From positions 1 through 8,242 of the forward strand of contig JAITKH010000039.1 in NCBI GenBank assembly GCA_031278535.1: a stretch of 8,242 nucleotides of DNA, given 5' to 3'. The notes beneath the pieces were generated by a model. That model saw only the letters and a list, made by a program, of their open reading frames with translations. It was not told the origin of the DNA and made no database searches. A program made the translations under genes and the position numbers. The DNA is from Planctomycetota bacterium (GTDB lineage Bacteria > Planctomycetota > SZUA-567). Positions 1 to 6,268 of this stretch are shown here, one piece after another. Every line of letters begins with the position of its first letter. Position 1 is the first letter of the stretch.

Positions 1-18
1 CGTGTGCTCTTCCGATCT
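1..18. other. Illumina adapter remnant (not genomic)
   Basis: The first 18 bases (CGTGTGCTCTTCCGATCT) are identical to the 3' end of the standard Illumina TruSeq read-2 adapter. Genomic sequence begins at about base 19. The GTG at 2-4 and the residues read from it (MCSSD and part of the next codon) come from the adapter, so they must not be taken as the start of the following gene. An untrimmed adapter at a contig edge is a common assembly artefact. Confidence 0.95.
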
Positions 19-19
19 A

Positions 20-3000
20 ATTACTACTACGACGGTCACGAGCGGTTCCGGTCGAATTATTGGCGCGGGATTTGTTAATGGTAGTTATAATCCGCAGACA
101 ATCAACACAACCGGGGAAATTGTTCTGGGTAACATTACAATTAATTCCGGCACAGCCTCGCAGGTTTACGGCTTCGGTTCCGGCAATATCGTTAATGGCA
201 CGGTGGAGATTTCCGGTGTGGCAATAACAGCAAGCCAAAACATTGGCAGCGATGGCGCACTCGGAGTCGCCGTTGGCAATGGCACTAGTGGTAGTGGAGA
301 TATTGCTCTAGGCGCTAACAGCGTAATGAAAGTCAATAACGGCATCACGATTGTCCAAGGCGCCGATACCGCTGTTATAGCGACGGCGTACGGCATGGCA
401 CTATACGGGGATGTGGCTGGCACACGTAGCGTTGGGGGAGACATTGCCGTCACGGGTACCGAAGCCAAAGGCATTGGTATTTGGGGTGATATAAGCGGCG
501 GAGGAGAAAAAGGCATCCATGTTGGAAACATTACCGTCACTGGCAAGGGTGACATAGCAGATGGCATCAACATCGATGGCAATATCAGCGGGAATGTCAG
601 TGGCGGGAATATTACGGTGACAAATACTACTGACAGCGCCAGGGGATTCAATGCCGAGGGAAAGATAAGCGGCGACGCCACGATTGCGCTTGGCACCGTT
701 GATGTCAGGACGGATGCTTGGGGAGCCGGCTTCAGGGTCGGCAAGGTCGGCATGGACTCCACCGATCCTGATACCTATTTGAAAGGTACCGCCGTGGACG
801 GTAACGCCAATATTACAGTTGGCGCCATCACCGTCAGGGGCTTGACAGCGGGCACCGGTCCGGCAACCGGCTACGGTTTCAGGGGAGTAGGGGACATTAT
901 CAAGGGAAATGGCAATTCCGGCCCGAAAGTTGCCCTGGGCACAATCGACGTTACGGCGAGTGCGTGGGGCTGCGGGGTGGGGATGTATATTTATGATGAC
1001 AAGAATACTAATCCGGCATCGAGCGAGGAGTTCTACTCCGTCGATGCCGGCACATTGGCGTTGAACGGAGCCATCCGGGTTGCCGCAGGTAGTCAGGGCG
1101 TTGCTAACGTTAACGCTTACGGCATTTTGGCAAAAGAATTTAAGGGGCTTGATATCGCGCACGGCATTGCGGCGACGGCAACAGGCACCAACACCACCGC
1201 ATACGCAATCTATACCACCGGGGGAACGAGCGCAATAAACGTCCTGGCCGACGTGGCGATTACCGCGACCGCAGCCAATGGCACGGCGAGAGACATTCTC
1301 TTGCTGGGATCCGGCGACACACTGAACTTCAACGCCCCTACCTACAACCGGAAAATCGTGGTGGAAGGCGCCGAAAACGTGAACTTCACCGGCGCGTCCA
1401 CCATTCTTCAGGCCGGTTCCAGCTTTGCCGGCACCCAAAATGTCACTGTCGGCCAAAACGCGTCGCTGACGCTCGGGGACGTTTTTACCGGTACCATGAC
1501 TTCCGTCAGCGTTGCCCGAAACGCGTCGCTGACGCTGCAGGGAGACGTCAGATTTTCCGGGGCGAATTTCAGCGCCGCTTCGGGCAGCACCCTCGACTTT
1601 AGAAGCGTCGGCGGCAATCTCGCGTCTCTCTCCGCCGGGGTCGTCACTTTGGGACAAGACACCACTATAACGACTGCCGCCGGAATCAACGACGGCAGCC
1701 ATACCTTCCTTTCCGGCACCACCGCGCTCAATCTCAGTTCCGGCTATATCGAGGGTCTGAACGCTCTCGGAGGTACGGCTTCGCAGAACTTGACATATGC
1801 GTACAACGGCAGGAGCCTCACTCTCAATGTCGCCAACCTGGCCACCGCCTCCGTCGGCAATATCGTCGATCGATTGGCTGCCATCGGCGTCCAGAGGCCG
1901 CGCGACGTCGTCACCGGCCCCTTCGCCGACGCGCTCTTCAAATTCACCACAGACGCCGCCATCGTCCCCGACAGTAACAGCTCCGCCGGCTTTATCGTCC
2001 AGGATGCCATGTACATCCTTGCCGGCAACACGCCTCTCAACGGCCGGGTCGCGGCGCTGACCGGCCGCGAGGGCGACGCCGTCTCCCGCGCCCTGTCCGG
2101 CGTTTCCGACGCCGCGTTCGTCGGCGTCGCCAACAACACCGCCTTCGCGGCCCAGCGCCTCATCCGCGACCGGAACGACGCCGTCCGCACCGCCATGAAC
2201 AGGGCGCGTCCATTCGCCTCCTCCGACGCCCTCGCCTCCGCCATCCTCAACCCGGGATACAGCAACCGGTTCTGGGTGAGCGGCCTGGGGCTGTGGGAAT
2301 ACGCCGATCCCCGCGGCGGCGACCTGGGATACGAAATCACCTCCGGCGGCTTCATGACCGGCTACGACCAGGCCTTCGGCCCCGTCGTGGGCGGCGTCTC
2401 CTTCGGCTACGCCCGCGGCAGCTTCAAGGACAAGGCCGCCCTGGAAAACAATTCGCACATCGACTCCTATTCGCTCAACCTCTACGCCACCCTGAACCAC
2501 CATTCCGGCGCCTTCGTCGGCGTCATGGCCGGCTACATGTATTCCGACTTCGACATGGACCGCGTCCTTTTCCTCGCCGGCAATCCGCGGGACGAAGGTT
2601 CGTACCACGCCAACACCTGGTCGCTCGGAACCCGGATCGGCTACGACTGGCGGCCGCTGCCGGACCTGACCCTGACGCCGTCCCTCGGCCTGTCCTATCA
2701 CCACTCCCGCACCGGCAGGATCGCCAATACCTACATTTCGATCGATCGCCTGAAAGAGGACGCTGTCCAACTGCCCGTCGACCTGGAAGTCCGCTACGAC
2801 GTTTTCGGCGGCCTCGTCAACCTGAAGGCCAACGCCGGCTACGCCTACAACATCAAGAACGACGGGGCGGAAGGCGCGCTGACCTACAACGGCATCGTCA
2901 ACAGCCCGCGGGTGAGCGTCGAGGGCCGCAAGCCCGGGCGCCATACCCTGAACCTCGGCATCGGCGCGAAGGCGGTCCTGGGCCGCATCGAGGCCGGCGT

Positions 3001-3073
3001 CGAATACGACTATTTTGCGAAGAAGGGATACGAGGCCCATCGGGTGATGGGCACCGTCGGCATCAGCTTCTGA
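20..3073 (+). CDS. Autotransporter (type Va) outer-membrane protein, 5'-truncated
   Basis: This is the C-terminal 1017 residues of a large autotransporter; the signal peptide and passenger start lie beyond the contig edge. Residues 1 to about 630 (passenger) are rich in Gly, Ala, Thr, Asn and Val. They carry recurring strand-turn units of the type G-N-I-T-V-x-G and G-x-I-S-G, as expected of a secreted right-handed beta-helix. Residues of about 675-735 are rich in Ala and Arg and look alpha-helical, matching the linker that threads the barrel. From about residue 751 (FWVSGLGLWEYAD) to the end, some 267 residues show alternating aromatic and hydrophobic strands and finish in GISF. This is the length and C-terminal Phe expected of the Autotransporter beta-domain (PF03797), the barrel recognised by BAM. 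The passenger has almost no Cys, as usual for exported passengers. Its function (adhesin or other) cannot be told, and no protease motif was seen. The 5' half is visibly less GC-rich and uses more A/T-ending codons than the barrel. The stop is TGA, 12 bases before the convergent gene. Confidence 0.9.
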   Translation: MTTTTVTSGSGRIIGAGFVNGSYNPQTINTTGEIVLGNITINSGTASQVYGFGSGNIVNGTVEISGVAITASQNIGSDGALGVAVGNGTSGSGDIALGANSVMKVNNGITIVQGADTAVIATAYGMALYGDVAGTRSVGGDIAVTGTEAKGIGIWGDISGGGEKGIHVGNITVTGKGDIADGINIDGNISGNVSGGNITVTNTTDSARGFNAEGKISGDATIALGTVDVRTDAWGAGFRVGKVGMDSTDPDTYLKGTAVDGNANITVGAITVRGLTAGTGPATGYGFRGVGDIIKGNGNSGPKVALGTIDVTASAWGCGVGMYIYDDKNTNPASSEEFYSVDAGTLALNGAIRVAAGSQGVANVNAYGILAKEFKGLDIAHGIAATATGTNTTAYAIYTTGGTSAINVLADVAITATAANGTARDILLLGSGDTLNFNAPTYNRKIVVEGAENVNFTGASTILQAGSSFAGTQNVTVGQNASLTLGDVFTGTMTSVSVARNASLTLQGDVRFSGANFSAASGSTLDFRSVGGNLASLSAGVVTLGQDTTITTAAGINDGSHTFLSGTTALNLSSGYIEGLNALGGTASQNLTYAYNGRSLTLNVANLATASVGNIVDRLAAIGVQRPRDVVTGPFADALFKFTTDAAIVPDSNSSAGFIVQDAMYILAGNTPLNGRVAALTGREGDAVSRALSGVSDAAFVGVANNTAFAAQRLIRDRNDAVRTAMNRARPFASSDALASAILNPGYSNRFWVSGLGLWEYADPRGGDLGYEITSGGFMTGYDQAFGPVVGGVSFGYARGSFKDKAALENNSHIDSYSLNLYATLNHHSGAFVGVMAGYMYSDFDMDRVLFLAGNPRDEGSYHANTWSLGTRIGYDWRPLPDLTLTPSLGLSYHHSRTGRIANTYISIDRLKEDAVQLPVDLEVRYDVFGGLVNLKANAGYAYNIKNDGAEGALTYNGIVNSPRVSVEGRKPGRHTLNLGIGAKAVLGRIEAGVEYDYFAKKGYEAHRVMGTVGISF
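1456..1536 (+). repeat. Duplicated 18-bp segment in the passenger coding region
   Basis: The 18 bases at 1456-1473 (AAACGCGTCGCTGACGCT) recur exactly at 1519-1536, an offset of 63 bases or 21 codons. Both copies encode N-A-S-L-T-L within similar contexts (V-T-V-G-Q-N-A-S-L-T-L and V-S-V-A-R-N-A-S-L-T-L). A 21-residue period fits one beta-helix turn, so this is probably a recent duplication of one rung of the passenger. Confidence 0.8.
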
Positions 3074-3085
3074 ACCCCTGTACGG

Positions 3086-3547
3086 TTAGCCTTTTGGGAC
3101 CGCCAGGCCGCGGCGCCATTCCCCGGCGGGGCGGCCTTCGCCCGCCGGATTCGGGCCGGCGAAGCCGGCATCGGCCAGGATTTCTTCCATGCCGGGGCCG
3201 GCGCCCCTGTCGAGCCGAATCAGGGCCTCGACGGCGCCGGCTTCCGCCGCCGTCCGGGACAGTTGGTCGAGAAGCAGCGCAGACAAGCCGGTTTTTCTCC
3301 AGCCCCGGGCGACCAGCAAAGCCGGGATTTCCGCCGCCTTTCCGCCCGGACGCCCGCGCAGCCACGCGACGCCGCACAGGCACCCCCGTACAAAGACGCC
3401 CCACCCTTCCCCCAGGCCGGAAGGATTGACCGCGGACTCCAGCCCGAACCATTCGCCGCCCTCCCGGCCGGAAGCGAGGAGCCCGTCCATGAGTTTCCTG
3501 TCGTCGGGACCGATGCGTCTGCATTCCAAATCCGCCGCATTTCCCAT
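3086..3547 (-). CDS. GNAT-family N-acetyltransferase-like protein
   Basis: The 153-residue protein has the size and layout of a single-domain GNAT, which moves an acyl group from acyl-CoA to an amine; the substrate is unknown. Residues 74-111 resemble the acetyl-CoA-binding motif A. Hydrophobic strand IPALLVA is followed by RGWRKTGL (compare R/Q-x-x-G-x-G/A), then a long helix (SALLLDQLSRTAAEAGA) and a strand (EALI). Near the C terminus, residues 121-130 (EEILADAGFA) resemble the motif-B helix ending in G-F. The pyrophosphate loop is not perfect (Lys-Thr-Gly instead of Gly-x-Gly/Ala), so family membership is likely but not certain. The ATG at 3547-3545 is supported by AGGAGG (complement of 3555-3560) seven bases upstream. 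The gene is convergent with the autotransporter (12 bp between stops) and divergent from the HisD-like gene. It is very GC-rich and gives long shadow frames on both strands. Confidence 0.65.
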   Translation of the reverse strand: MGNAADLECRRIGPDDRKLMDGLLASGREGGEWFGLESAVNPSGLGEGWGVFVRGCLCGVAWLRGRPGGKAAEIPALLVARGWRKTGLSALLLDQLSRTAAEAGAVEALIRLDRGAGPGMEEILADAGFAGPNPAGEGRPAGEWRRGLAVPKG

Positions 3548-3554
3548 CCCCGTT

Positions 3555-3560
3555 CCTCCT
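3555..3560 (-). promoter_or_regulatory. Ribosome binding site of the GNAT-like gene
   Basis: The minus strand reads AGGAGG, a full anti-Shine-Dalgarno complement, seven bases before ATG 3547-3545. It fixes this start over overlapping frames on the same strand (for example those starting at 3540 or 3524) that lack such a site. Confidence 0.75.
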
Positions 3561-3673
3561 GGCTAAAACGTCCCCAATCGCGAAAACATCAAAGTCGGGC
3601 GGCGAAAACAGCGATAATACTTGTAGCGGCCCGGACGACAGACGCGCCTATTGTAGCCACCGCCCGGAGCGGG

Positions 3674-3689
3674 GGCAAAATCTTTTGCC
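3674..3689. promoter_or_regulatory. 16-bp operator-like inverted repeat
   Basis: GGCAAAA-TC-TTTTGCC is a perfect 7-bp inverted repeat with a 2-bp centre. It ends 19 bases before the ATG at 3709 and overlaps an alternative TTG start at 3685. Its symmetry and place are those of a dimeric repressor site, although a hairpin in the 5' leader affecting translation is also possible. No matching regulator gene is seen in the window. Confidence 0.45.
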
Positions 3690-3708
3690 AGCGGATTGCG
3701 ATTCGCCC

Positions 3709-4962
3709 ATGCTGGAAGTTCGAACATATTCGCCCGACGACAAATGTTTCCGGACTCTCCGGGAACTCGGCCACTTTCCCGGTGGCCAGGCCGAGACCGA
3801 GGCGACGGCGATCATCCGCTCCGTTCGGGAAGGGACCGGCCCGGCGGCGAGGCTTTCCGAAGCGGCGATTCCGCCGGAATGCCTACGCGCCGCCCGCGAC
3901 CGGGCGTCGGATGCCTTCATAACCGCCGTGACCCTGGCCCGCGTCAACCTGCGCCGCTTCCATGAGTGCCAGCGCCGGCAGGGCTATGTTCATGACGACG
4001 GCGACGGGCTGTTCCTGTCGCGGATGGTCCGGCCGCTGACGCGGGCGGGCTTGTGCCATCCGGACTCGCCGGCCGAACTCCTCATGTGCGCGGTCCCGGC
4101 CCAGGTTGCCGGGGTGGGGGAAATCGTCCTGATCCTGGATCCGGGAAACGACGCGGAAACGGATTCGGCCCTGTTGGCCGCGGCGCGGCAACTCGACATC
4201 GCTGAAGTCTACCGCCTGGATGGCCCGGCCGCGGCGGCCGTTCTGGCCCTGGGATCCGGCCCGGTGCGGAAGGCGGACAGGATCGCGGGCCGTCTGGACG
4301 CCGCCGGTATGGCGGTGGCCCGCCGGCTTTACGGAGAGGCCGCCTTTTCCGTATCCTTTGGCGGGGGTGGGGTGGCGGTGGTGGCTGACGGCGGAGCCAA
4401 CGCACGGTTCATCGCTTCTGATCTCCTGGCCCAGGCGGGCCGGCGCCAATGCCCCGGCCCGCTCGCCCTCCTCGCCTCCGACAGGCCGTTGGCGGAAGCG
4501 GTGCGGATAGAGATTTCCCGGCGGCTGGACGCCGGCTCCTGTCCGGCCCGGGTAGAGGCCAACTTGAAAAACGGCGGCGGCCTCTTCGTTACCGGCAGCC
4601 TGCCCGAAGCGGTCGACGCCGCGAACCTCCTGGCGCCGGCGCGGCTGCAACTGATGACCCGCAACAACCGGGAATGCCTCGCCGAGGTGGAGAACGCCGG
4701 CTCCGTGCACCTGGGGTCCTGGTCGCCAAACAGTCCCGGAGACGCCTTTTCCGCCCTGGCGCTCGGGTTTCCGGAGACGGGGGGCGCCCGGTTTCTGTCC
4801 GGACTCGGGGTGGAGGATTTCATCCGGGAAATGCCGGTTGTCGAATACGCGCCGGATCGCCTGGCGAGGGAGGCGCGGCATATGCGGGCTCTGGCGACGG
4901 ACGATTCCTTCAGTCTGCTCCCGATCGGGGAGCGCCTGGAATTTTTGGGAAGCGGATGGTGA
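3709..4962 (+). CDS. Degenerate histidinol dehydrogenase homologue (HisD-like pseudoenzyme)
   Basis: The 417-residue protein aligns by eye with HisD (434 residues in E. coli) over nearly its whole length. Matches include AVPAQVAGVGEIVLI (compare PAQVAG), the helix after the shortened loop, VVADGGANARFIASDLLAQA (compare VIAD..A....ASDLLSQAEH), MTRNNRECL..V..AGSVHLGSWSPNSPGD, and GGARFLSGLGVEDFIREM. HisD makes histidine from histidinol in two NAD-dependent steps using zinc. Its key positions are mostly lost here. The E. coli Glu326-His327 pair is Ala311-Arg312; zinc ligand His262 is Arg245; Ser237 is Gly220; the T-N-H-V-L-P-T segment has lost its His; the Y-x-P-G-G loop is C-H-P-D-S; and the G-P-G-N loop is A-G-R-L-D. 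Gln242, Asp345 and probably His391 (zinc ligands Gln259, Asp360, His419) remain. The frame is intact, so this is probably a pseudoenzyme or an altered enzyme rather than a dead gene. The ATG at 3709 gives the usual HisD N terminus (MLEVRTYSPDD); a TTG at 3685 would add eight residues, and neither start has a close Shine-Dalgarno. The CBS gene follows after 52 bp. Real histidine synthesis by this protein is unlikely. Confidence 0.85.
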   Translation: MLEVRTYSPDDKCFRTLRELGHFPGGQAETEATAIIRSVREGTGPAARLSEAAIPPECLRAARDRASDAFITAVTLARVNLRRFHECQRRQGYVHDDGDGLFLSRMVRPLTRAGLCHPDSPAELLMCAVPAQVAGVGEIVLILDPGNDAETDSALLAAARQLDIAEVYRLDGPAAAAVLALGSGPVRKADRIAGRLDAAGMAVARRLYGEAAFSVSFGGGGVAVVADGGANARFIASDLLAQAGRRQCPGPLALLASDRPLAEAVRIEISRRLDAGSCPARVEANLKNGGGLFVTGSLPEAVDAANLLAPARLQLMTRNNRECLAEVENAGSVHLGSWSPNSPGDAFSALALGFPETGGARFLSGLGVEDFIREMPVVEYAPDRLAREARHMRALATDDSFSLLPIGERLEFLGSGW

Positions 4963-5002
4963 CGGCCGGGAGGGATTCCGCCCGGGCGCCGGAATTTTGA
5001 AA

Positions 5003-5007
5003 AAGGA
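5003..5007 (+). promoter_or_regulatory. Ribosome binding site of the CBS gene
   Basis: AAGGA lies seven bases before ATG 5015. It decides the start: the same frame is open back to 4838, inside the HisD-like gene, but that extension reads as out-of-frame Arg/Trp/Gly-rich sequence with no ribosome site of its own. Confidence 0.7.
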
Positions 5008-5014
5008 TGATCGC

Positions 5015-5842
5015 ATGCCGGGCTTCATGGGATTGCGCGGGCTGGAAATCAAGGATACCCGCGAAGTGGTGTTGCACAGGCACGAGGATTTCAACCGTTT
5101 CGCGGCCGAAAAGCGCGCCATGGAAAAAGCCGATCAGGCGCTGCAGGATCGGATTGGATCGCCCCGGGGCAAGCCGGACGGGACGGAGGCCGCGGCCTCG
5201 TGGAAAGGAAACCCCGAGGTGGGCGGGATCATGACGGGGCGCGTGGCGGTCCTGACCTTCGACGACACGATCCTGACGGCGCTGAACATTTTCCTCCGGG
5301 CGAAAATCCACCACCTCCCCATTGTCGACGGTGACGGCGGCATCATCGGGGTCATATCCGATCGCGACGTACTCAGGAATTCGAGCCCCTTCTACGGCAC
5401 AATCAACGAGCAGAAACGCGACAAGGAGATCATGACCCGGCGCGTAGGGATGATCATGAGCCGCAATCCCCATTGCGTCAACCCCGACACCCCGGTGCTG
5501 GAGGCGGTGCGGCTGATGCACGCGAAACACATCTCGTGTCTCCCCATAGTTGATCAGGACGGCCGCCGGCTGCTGGGCATCGTCACCTGGAAGGACGTGG
5601 TCCGCGCCATTTGTCCGGATGCGTTCGATTCCGCCCACGACAGTACGCGCCTGCGGATCGTCACGACCCTGAAGCCGACGACGGAAGAAGGCGGAACCCT
5701 GGACGCCGGCCCGGCGGGCTTCGAGACATCCGGCTCCACCCGCAGGATCGAATCGTCTCCCGGCGACGGCGCATCGTCGGGCCGGACGCCGGCCCGAAGC
5801 GGCCGGTTCACCCCGCATCCGCCCGAACCCGGCAAGGCGTGA
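5015..5842 (+). CDS. Tandem CBS-domain protein
   Basis: The 275-residue protein carries two CBS domains forming one Bateman module. CBS1 spans about residues 70-122 (IMTGRVAVL..., LPIVDGDGGIIGVISDRDVL) and CBS2 about 146-199 (IMSRNPHCVNPDTPVLEAV..., LPIVDQDGRRLLGIVTWKDVV). The paired signatures L-P-I-V-D-x-D-G and G-V/I-I/V-S/T-x-x-D-V are diagnostic. Such modules usually bind adenine nucleotides (AMP, ADP, ATP or SAM) and act as energy or ligand sensors; the ligand cannot be read from the sequence. An N-terminal segment (residues 1-65) has a charged, probably helical stretch around EDFNRFAAEKRAMEKADQAL, and the tail from about 220 is a Gly/Ser/Pro/Arg-rich, likely disordered extension. There is no transmembrane or catalytic domain, so it is a soluble stand-alone sensor that probably acts on a partner. 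The 52-bp gap and same strand suggest co-transcription with the HisD-like gene, making that protein a candidate partner (inference). Confidence 0.88.
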   Translation: MPGFMGLRGLEIKDTREVVLHRHEDFNRFAAEKRAMEKADQALQDRIGSPRGKPDGTEAAASWKGNPEVGGIMTGRVAVLTFDDTILTALNIFLRAKIHHLPIVDGDGGIIGVISDRDVLRNSSPFYGTINEQKRDKEIMTRRVGMIMSRNPHCVNPDTPVLEAVRLMHAKHISCLPIVDQDGRRLLGIVTWKDVVRAICPDAFDSAHDSTRLRIVTTLKPTTEEGGTLDAGPAGFETSGSTRRIESSPGDGASSGRTPARSGRFTPHPPEPGKA

Positions 5843-5862
5843 TAGGAAAGAAGATCCGGAAA

Positions 5863-5903
5863 GTACCATTCCGTTCAGTCTCAATCTTCGAACGGGGATG
5901 TAC
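5863..5903 (+). terminator. Imperfect inverted repeat after the CBS gene, possible terminator
   Basis: The 14-base arms 5863-5876 (GTACCATTCCGTTC) and 5890-5903 (GAACGGGGATGTAC) are complementary at 10 of 14 positions around a 13-base loop, starting 20 bases after the stop. A hairpin of this kind can end a transcript, but no T-run follows, so Rho-independent termination is not shown. It could also belong to the structured block that follows. Confidence 0.35.
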
Positions 5904-5904
5904 G

Positions 5905-6026
5905 GGGGGCTGCCCCAGATTTATCCGGCTTCCGCCTTCGGGGAAGCGAATTTCCAGGGAGCATCGGCGATCGATCCCGGAGCAGACGGGCTTTGACGCC
6001 CGTTAGGCTGGCCTTTTCGAGCCAGC
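5905..6026 (+). repeat. Cluster of short hairpins
   Basis: Four successive inverted repeats are visible: GGGG/CCCC at 5905-5908 and 5913-5916; GCTTCC/GGAAGC at 5928-5933 and 5942-5947; ACGGGC/GCCCGT at 5986-5991 and 5998-6003; GCTGGC/GCCAGC at 6007-6012 and 6021-6026. The last two are adjacent. They may form a bidirectional terminator region, a REP-like extragenic element or a structured RNA; none has a proper T-tract. Confidence 0.5.
5923..5955 (+). repeat. 33-bp repeat element, copy 1
   Basis: This 33-base segment begins ATCCGGCTTCCGCCT and contains the GCTTCC/GGAAGC hairpin. It matches 7238-7270 at 28 of 33 positions in direct orientation, the first 15 bases being identical. It lies about 310 bases upstream of the Rpn gene, while the second copy lies about 100 bases downstream of it. 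Confidence 0.75.
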
Positions 6027-6254
6027 GGATCCTTTGGCCGCCCTCGACGGAAACGCATCTAAATTCTCAATAAAACCGCCCTGGGTGAAAAACAGTGCCT
6101 GAAAATGCCATTGGACAATGTAACGTTTCTGGACCATCCTACGCAAAACGGGATTATTTAGGTACGCAAGCCTAGTGGCTGTCCTGCGTGAGGTGACTTT
6201 CTCCTTGAAATACAGGGTAATCCGCCTTATCATTTTCTCCATTCTTTTCTTGAG

Positions 6255-6259
6255 GGAGG
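6255..6259 (+). promoter_or_regulatory. Ribosome binding site of the Rpn-family gene
   Basis: GGAGG ends directly against an ATG at 6260, which is too close for initiation, but lies nine bases before the in-frame ATG at 6269. This selects 6269 as the start. Confidence 0.75.
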
Positions 6260-6268
6260 ATGGCTGAA

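Larger units (their letters stand above)
3548..3708. promoter_or_regulatory. Divergent intergenic control region
   Basis: These 161 bases separate the GNAT-like gene (-) from the HisD-like gene (+), so promoters for both directions should lie here. The stretch is more AT-rich than its flanks (for example 3603-3621, with a GATAAT at 3613-3618), but no pair of -35 and -10 boxes with good spacing was convincing. Two similar segments containing TTGTAGC occur at 3621-3627 and 3651-3657. The clearest structure is the inverted repeat at 3674-3689. Confidence 0.5.
5843..6268. other. Gene-free intergenic stretch before the Rpn gene
   Basis: About 425 bases hold no gene I can support. The first part (5863-6026) is dense in inverted repeats and contains one copy of the 33-bp element. 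The second part (about 6040-6250) is more AT-rich and carries stop codons in all forward frames. A 79-codon minus-strand frame (6242-6003) exists, but it has no clear ribosome site, resembles nothing I know, and its C-terminal part runs through the hairpins. The lower GC and lack of genes suggest foreign or decayed DNA delivered with the Rpn gene. Confidence 0.6.

Noticed and set aside
401..3040. 879-codon open frame on the minus strand inside the autotransporter
   Set aside because: It is a shadow of a GC-rich coding region. Its translation is Gly/Ala/Val/Asp-rich without recognisable domains, whereas the plus strand has a clear barrel and C-terminal Phe.
2293..3429. 378-codon plus-strand frame crossing the autotransporter end and the GNAT-like gene
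   Set aside because: It is made of Arg/Pro-rich out-of-frame translation and overlaps two supported genes, one on each strand.
3709..4962. Annotation as functional hisD
   Set aside because: Catalytic Glu-His, a zinc ligand and the substrate Ser are replaced and two key loops are missing, so the standard gene symbol would mislead.
4838..5014. N-terminal extension of the CBS protein into the HisD-like gene
   Set aside because: It is out-of-frame translation of the upstream gene, while the ATG at 5015 has its own AAGGA site.
5986..6003. Classical Rho-independent terminator at the ACGGGC/GCCCGT hairpin
   Set aside because: The 6-bp stem is followed by TAGGCTGG rather than a T-run, so it is reported only as part of the hairpin cluster.
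6003..6242. 79-codon minus-strand frame in the intergenic stretch
   Set aside because: It has no convincing ribosome site and no recognisable family, and its 3' end lies within the hairpin cluster; a real small gene cannot be fully excluded.
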